A stretch of DNA of 64,000 nt from Xiphophorus maculatus (Eukaryota; Chordata; Actinopteri; Cyprinodontiformes; Poeciliidae): contig NC_036453.1 in assembly GCF_002775205.1 (NCBI RefSeq), positions 16,863,594 to 16,927,593 of the forward strand, in the 5' to 3' direction. A model generated the notes under the pieces. It searched no databases and had not been told where the DNA came from. It saw only the letters and a list, made by a program, of their open reading frames with translations. Positions 59,617 through 64,000 of this stretch are shown one piece after another; positions within the stretch are counted from its first letter, which is position 1, and the number at the start of each line of letters is the position of its first letter. The translations under genes and the position numbers were made by a program.

Positions 59617-59830
59617 AAAAGTATTCACACCCCTTCATTTTTCACATCGTGTCAGATTATGTTCAGCGACAAACTTCAATATATTTTATTTCCATTGGGA
59701 CATAATTGTGACATAATTACGTAATGCATAATTATGAAGCAGTGAAACATGGTGGTGGCAGCATCATGCTGAGAAGAGACTTTTCCTCAACAGAGACGTT
59801 GCAGCTATAAATCTGGCTCTAGATGAAGCC
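59617..59830 (+). mobile_element. Tc1-like transposon remnant
   Basis: GTGCCAAAAGTATTCACACC begins a typical terminal sequence. GAAACATGGTGGTGGCAGCA (59744-59763) followed by TCATGCTGAG is the well-conserved transposase stretch around 'GGGGSIML'. The copy is truncated with no usable ORF. Confidence 0.65.
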
Positions 59831-60666
59831 TGCAGCTGTAACTGCATGAGAATCGAGTTGTTCAAAGGAAGAACTCGAGGAGGTTGAATGGAAATAACAT
59901 CTAAGTAAAACACAAAGAAAACTCGTTCAGCTGACTGTCAGATCAGGTTTTTAACACAATTTGTGGAAAGGAGAGATTTTTCTTTCATTTTGCTGATTTT
60001 CTGTTAAAATAGTGTTTTTTTTCTAGCCTACACCTAAACTCAGGTGTTTTTCCACCTGAGTTTGTCCTTTCAGTCTACTTGTCACGTGTCCCGGTTTTCT
60101 GACTCAGTCATATTTTCTGTTTTATTCTCCCTCCACTGCTTTCTTGTTAAATGCGTTTTATAAGACAGATTCTTCAGGAACTTCTCCTGGTCAGAGCTTT
60201 AGCTGCCCTGAACATATGGCGACCGTGCTAACACCGAGGCAGACGCTCTTCTTCAGACTGGTTGAGTTTTCCAAGGAACTCGCGATGCCATTCCTCAGTC
60301 CAGATCGATCACTCCAACATATGCAGCAGATTGAATCCAGTCCAGGTTCCTCAGTGGTGCATCTATCATCAAATCATTCCAACTGGTTTTCCATGAACAT
60401 CCGGTTCCTCTACTAACACTGTTTTTGATTCTCGCATTTCTTCTTTCATGTTTTTCTACCCTGAATATGTGCTTCCTGTTCTGTAAAGGTTGGTAAAACT
60501 ACTCACACCTGATACAGTCGTTCAACTAAGAACTGTGATGGATTCCTTGTATGATCCAAAGCACAATAAACTTCTTATGCAAGATATTCTTGTGTACCAG
60601 TGTATGTGTGTGTAATGACTCAGGGGCTGCACCGTGAGGTGAGGTGTGTCAGTATGGAGGATGACT

Positions 60667-60700
60667 GATTACAGCAGACAGTAATCCTGCAGATGGATTA
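60667..60700. promoter_or_regulatory. three clustered Otx/Crx core sites
   Basis: GATTA (60667-60671), TAATCC (60682-60687) and GGATTA (60695-60700) lie within 34 bp, about 6.3 kb upstream of the Otx start codon. This is a motif-based call. Confidence 0.4.
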
Positions 60701-61140
60701 GCAGGTGGAATTAGGAGAAGTGGGGGTGTAGCACACTGCCACCTTTGAACTGTAACAATATGGAGCAGCAGCTCACAGGGCCCGGCCTCCGTCTGCATCA
60801 CCCCCGGCCACACACGCACATGAGCGGGGTAACCCACAGCGACAGAGGCCCCCCCCCCGGAGACGGTACGCGGGTTCTGATGATGACATCACCCCAGGCT
60901 TCTACCGTGAGAAGGTGAAGTCTGACCAGTCCGCCCAACAAGTTCCCATGATTGAGTCTCGCAGAGATGGGAGTAAAAAGGAAAGAGAGAGAAAAACGTG
61001 TCCAATGGAGATGGAGAGAACTTTCCTAAAGTCTGACGTCAGACGCTGTTTCTTTGGTGTTTTTTTTATTTATTTAAATAAACTCCTTTTTCACTTCCTC
61101 GTGCGTTTAGAATTCAGTTCAATTCGAAAATACTTTATTG

Positions 61141-61172
61141 ATCAGCCTGAGAAAACGTCATCTCAGGCTGAT
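61141..61172. other. 12-bp perfect hairpin
   Basis: ATCAGCCTGAGA and its complement TCTCAGGCTGAT are separated by 8 bases. It directly follows the repeat-like text CAATTCGAAAATACTTTATTG, so it may be part of a decayed short element. Confidence 0.5.
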
Positions 61173-62019
61173 GTTTTCGTTGAGAGCAGCCCCAGAGCCC
61201 GGAGCTGCTGTCAGGATCCGGAAACATTGGGACCTTAGTCCAGAAGAGAAAGATCTCTACTTTCAAATTGTACGTTTTTTTATTTTAACTGGGCTGTTTT
61301 TGTTGTAAGGAATCTGGGAAAAGGATGAAAAACTAACTAATGTTTGTTTGTTGTACACCGGCTTTAAACAATCTCTCTGATGAAATCTATTGTTCAGTCA
61401 AAGTTCTCCACTCCTTGGCTTTTATGTTCCTCCTTTACTACGTCATAAAAAAAGATTCATTTATTTTTTTTTACAGTCATTAGCATCTACCTACATTTTC
61501 TACAGTTTTCAGATAAAAAAGTAAATAAATAAACGTATACATTGGCGCCTCGCCAGAAGTTATATGAAACTTAAAATTTGTTTGTGTGATGAATCATATT
61601 TAAGTTTGAAACTATATAATATTTCTTTTCTTTTTTCTTCATGTGAAACTCTTGTTGTGATTGTGTTTATTTCTATATGCTACATATAATTAAATAAGAT
61701 GTTGCTCATGACAAGGCTTGTATTAGGTTGATAAGTACAGAATAATAAACAATATTTCATGTTGGAGTGACGCTTCCTTTAACAAGTGAATATAGGTGAA
61801 AAGCTTAGACACTTTGTTCACTCTAAACATGTAAATATGTCTCCCGCATCAGCGAAATAAAGATGTTTTTAATCCGACCTTGTTTTCTTTCTTAATTTTG
61901 AAGGTGAATAGCGACGTTCACCTTCTTCTCTGGTCAATTAAACTTTAAGAGTAGGTCACTGATGACCTCTAGTGGACAAGCGTCAAATGACAGGATTCTA
62001 AGCAATGAAATGTGATTTA

Positions 62020-62448
62020 ATCAGGAAACCCGTCTGTCTGTCTGTCTGTCTATATATCTATATATATAGATGTAGATATGTAGACATGTACATAGATATC
62101 TATATCTATTTACATGTAGAGAGAGATCTATATATCTATATAGATATATATCTATACTATATATGTATAAATATATGAGAGATTTATATATGTATAGAGA
62201 GACATATCTCTCTACTCTCTATACATAGACATATATTTATCTATATATCTATATATATAATATACATATATCTACATATCTATCTATCGATCGATCGATA
62301 GATATAGATATCTATATACATGTCTACATATCTACATCTACTGTATATATCTACAACTCTCTACATATAGAGGGGTAGATTTATAGATATTTAGATTGAT
62401 ATCATATGTAGATATATATATAGATTTATATATATTTATAGACAGAGA

Positions 62449-62507
<59 letters not shown>

Positions 62508-62769
62508 TGTATATATATATGTAGAGAGAGAGAAATTTAGATATAGATATCTATCTTATCTATCTTTATCTGTTTATATAGATAAATTTAGATTTAGATA
62601 TTTATATCTTGCCCATATATATGAGAGAGATATCTATATCCATGTCTACATATCAACATCTATATATCTACATCTCTCCCTATAAATATAGAGAGGGGTA
62701 GATTTATAGATATTTAGATTGATATCCTATGTAGATATATATAGATTTATATATATTTATAGACAGAGA

Positions 62770-62817
<48 letters not shown>

Positions 62818-63012
62818 TATAGTATAGATATATATCTATACTATATATATGTATATATGAGAGAGAGATTTATATATGTTTAGAGAGACATATCTCTCTA
62901 CTCTTTATACAGAGACATGTATATCTATATATATATAGATATATCTACATATGTAGATATCTATATATCTATATCTATCTATATATATATCTATATATCT
63001 ATATCTATCTAT

Positions 63013-63096
<84 letters not shown>

Positions 63097-63153
63097 ATCT
63101 ATCTTTATCTATTTATATAGATAAATTTAGATTTAGATATTTATATCTTGCCC
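62020..63153. repeat. TA/GATA-rich satellite-like block with higher-order duplications
   Basis: It starts with (GTCT)n and continues as (TA)n, (GATA)n and (GA)n. Unique-looking words recur: TAGATTTATAGATATTTAGA at 62385 and 62699; GAGAGACATATCTCTCTACT at 62198 and 62882; AAATTTAGATTTAGATATTT at 62583 and 63123. The order is A-B-C-B-A-C, so larger segments were duplicated on top of the simple repeats. Confidence 0.85.
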
Positions 63154-63548
63154 AGAAAGATAAATAGTTTTTAACATTTTTCCCAATTTGTATAGGTTTA
63201 GACTTCTAATAGGCTCTTTCTGTTACACATTGTTTACATTTTTTTCCCCAAATCTCGCTTTAATTAATAAATGTGGTTGTCTTATTTTCTGTTTAGAATT
63301 AGAAATAAAATCTTACATTGGATGAACATGAGTACTGATGTTGTTGAACGTGGGGGAAGCCGGAGCACCCGGAGTGAACCCACACCTACACGGGGAGACG
63401 TTTCCCACCGTGCAGTCCTGGCTTTTTAATATTAAAATGTCCAATTAATAACAACAGTAGCTCTTTTTTCAATTACCGCCAATCACCCAACCCACACGTG
63501 GCCCCACCTCCCTTTCAAATCTAATATACTAGAGACGTAAAGTGATGT
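63154..63548. other. non-coding sequence between the satellite block and the terminal ORF
   Basis: AT-rich in the first half. GC-richer near 63350-63410 and with CACACGTGGCC (an E-box CACGTG) near 63494. I see no gene. Confidence 0.5.
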
Positions 63549-63989
63549 CTATGCTGGATGGACTTTACATCTGTCTTTGAATTTGCGCAGAGATGTTGGA
63601 GATAAAGCCTTTTTGAGACGCTTCCACAGTGAAATCTTTTTTCTGGGGCTCTCTTCTTGTTCAGCGATATCGTTCTGCTGAGCTGACTCTTCTGCTACTT
63701 GAGTGTCTAATTCCTGAGATGTTGTTTGGATTACATCTTCTTTTACTGTAACCTTTATCTGTGGATTGGATGTCCTCTGTGTTTCCATTAGACCACTCTC
63801 CCCTTCTGTGGAAACTATGGGAACCTTACCTGTTACATCTCCTGAAACCTTGCCAGGTTTTGTCTGTATTTGCTCAAAAGCCGTCTGGGGGATCTCTGGT
63901 ATTATTTCAAAATCAATTTTTGGTGTCTTAATGTTTTGGACTGTCTCTGTTGGTTTTATAATGGTTTCCAGTTCAGTTTTTGTTGCCAT
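63549..63989 (-). CDS. unrecognised 146-codon ORF, possibly the last exon of a gene extending right
   Basis: I do not recognise this protein. The N-terminal two thirds are Thr/Glu/Gln/Ile-rich and probably disordered, with loosely repeated TKP/IxTPK-type words. The C terminus turns strongly basic and amphipathic (SPRKKISLWKRLKKALSPTS, then LRKFKDR) before ending KVHPA. The ATG is only 11 bases from the window edge, and AAAACAG just upstream could be a splice acceptor, so the true protein may be longer. The codon use and length make it more likely than chance to be coding, but no family supports it. It is not explained by the neighbouring genes. Confidence 0.45.
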   Translation of the reverse strand: MATKTELETIIKPTETVQNIKTPKIDFEIIPEIPQTAFEQIQTKPGKVSGDVTGKVPIVSTEGESGLMETQRTSNPQIKVTVKEDVIQTTSQELDTQVAEESAQQNDIAEQEESPRKKISLWKRLKKALSPTSLRKFKDRCKVHPA

Positions 63990-64000
63990 CTTTCTGTTTT

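Larger units (their letters stand above)
57850..60640. other. non-coding region upstream of the Otx gene
   Basis: Besides the repeat copy (58060-58262) and the Tc1 remnant (59617-59830), it contains short pieces of common fish repeats near 58550 (ATGAATGTCAAACTCGTTTT) and 58838 (CGCAGGGGTCTGCAACTG). No gene was recognised. Confidence 0.5.

Noticed and set aside
62917..63120. Open frame of repeated Ile/Tyr/Ser codons
   Set aside because: It is a translation of TA/GATA microsatellite and cannot be taken as a gene.

Overview
The window is nuclear DNA of a ray-finned fish, probably a percomorph. The genes have introns with GT/AG borders. The dispersed repeats (Tc1-like fragments, hAT-type miniature elements, a DIRS retrotransposon, long GT/GA/TA microsatellites) are of teleost type. 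There is no sign of bacterial gene organisation, and I found no CRISPR array, tRNA or rRNA.

Positions 1-41180 (+ strand) hold most of arhgap32, the Rho GTPase-activating protein PX-RICS/p250GAP/GRIT. The 5' exons lie upstream of the window. Eighteen exons between 1798 and 39809 join without a frame break into 1,798 codons plus stop: the PX domain, the SH3 domain, the RhoGAP domain with its arginine finger, and the long disordered tail. A GC-rich block at 21.7-21.9 kb, ending in a splice donor, looks like the internal promoter and first exon of the short RICS isoform, which starts at a Met in exon 7. A 75-nt in-frame exon candidate at 10471-10545 is not in the mammalian protein as I know it.

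The 18.6-kb intron 6 carries a complete, apparently intact DIRS-type tyrosine-recombinase retrotransposon (13284-19070, antisense to the host gene). It has a Gag-like ORF, an RT-RNase H ORF, a tyrosine recombinase ORF, 156-bp identical inverted terminal repeats and an internal complementary region that copies both outer ends. It sits inside an older hAT-like element, which itself interrupted a Tc1-like remnant: three nested insertions.

Positions 43182-47885 (+) hold a four-exon histone H3.3 gene encoding a 136-residue protein, with a non-coding first exon and a run of four ATTGG (inverted CCAAT) motifs in intron 1.

Positions 52485-54346 (-) hold a three-exon Otx-class homeobox gene, best matched to otx5/crx, of 295 residues. 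Its 236-bp second intron is mostly a CT microsatellite next to the 3' splice site. Clusters of the Otx/Crx core site GGATTA/TAATCC lie 3' of the gene (50752-50932) and upstream (57034-57356, 60667-60700). They are candidate photoreceptor/pineal enhancers and possible autoregulatory sites.

The right end has a 1.1-kb TA/GATA-rich satellite-like block (62020-63153) and an unrecognised 146-codon ORF on the minus strand (63549-63989).
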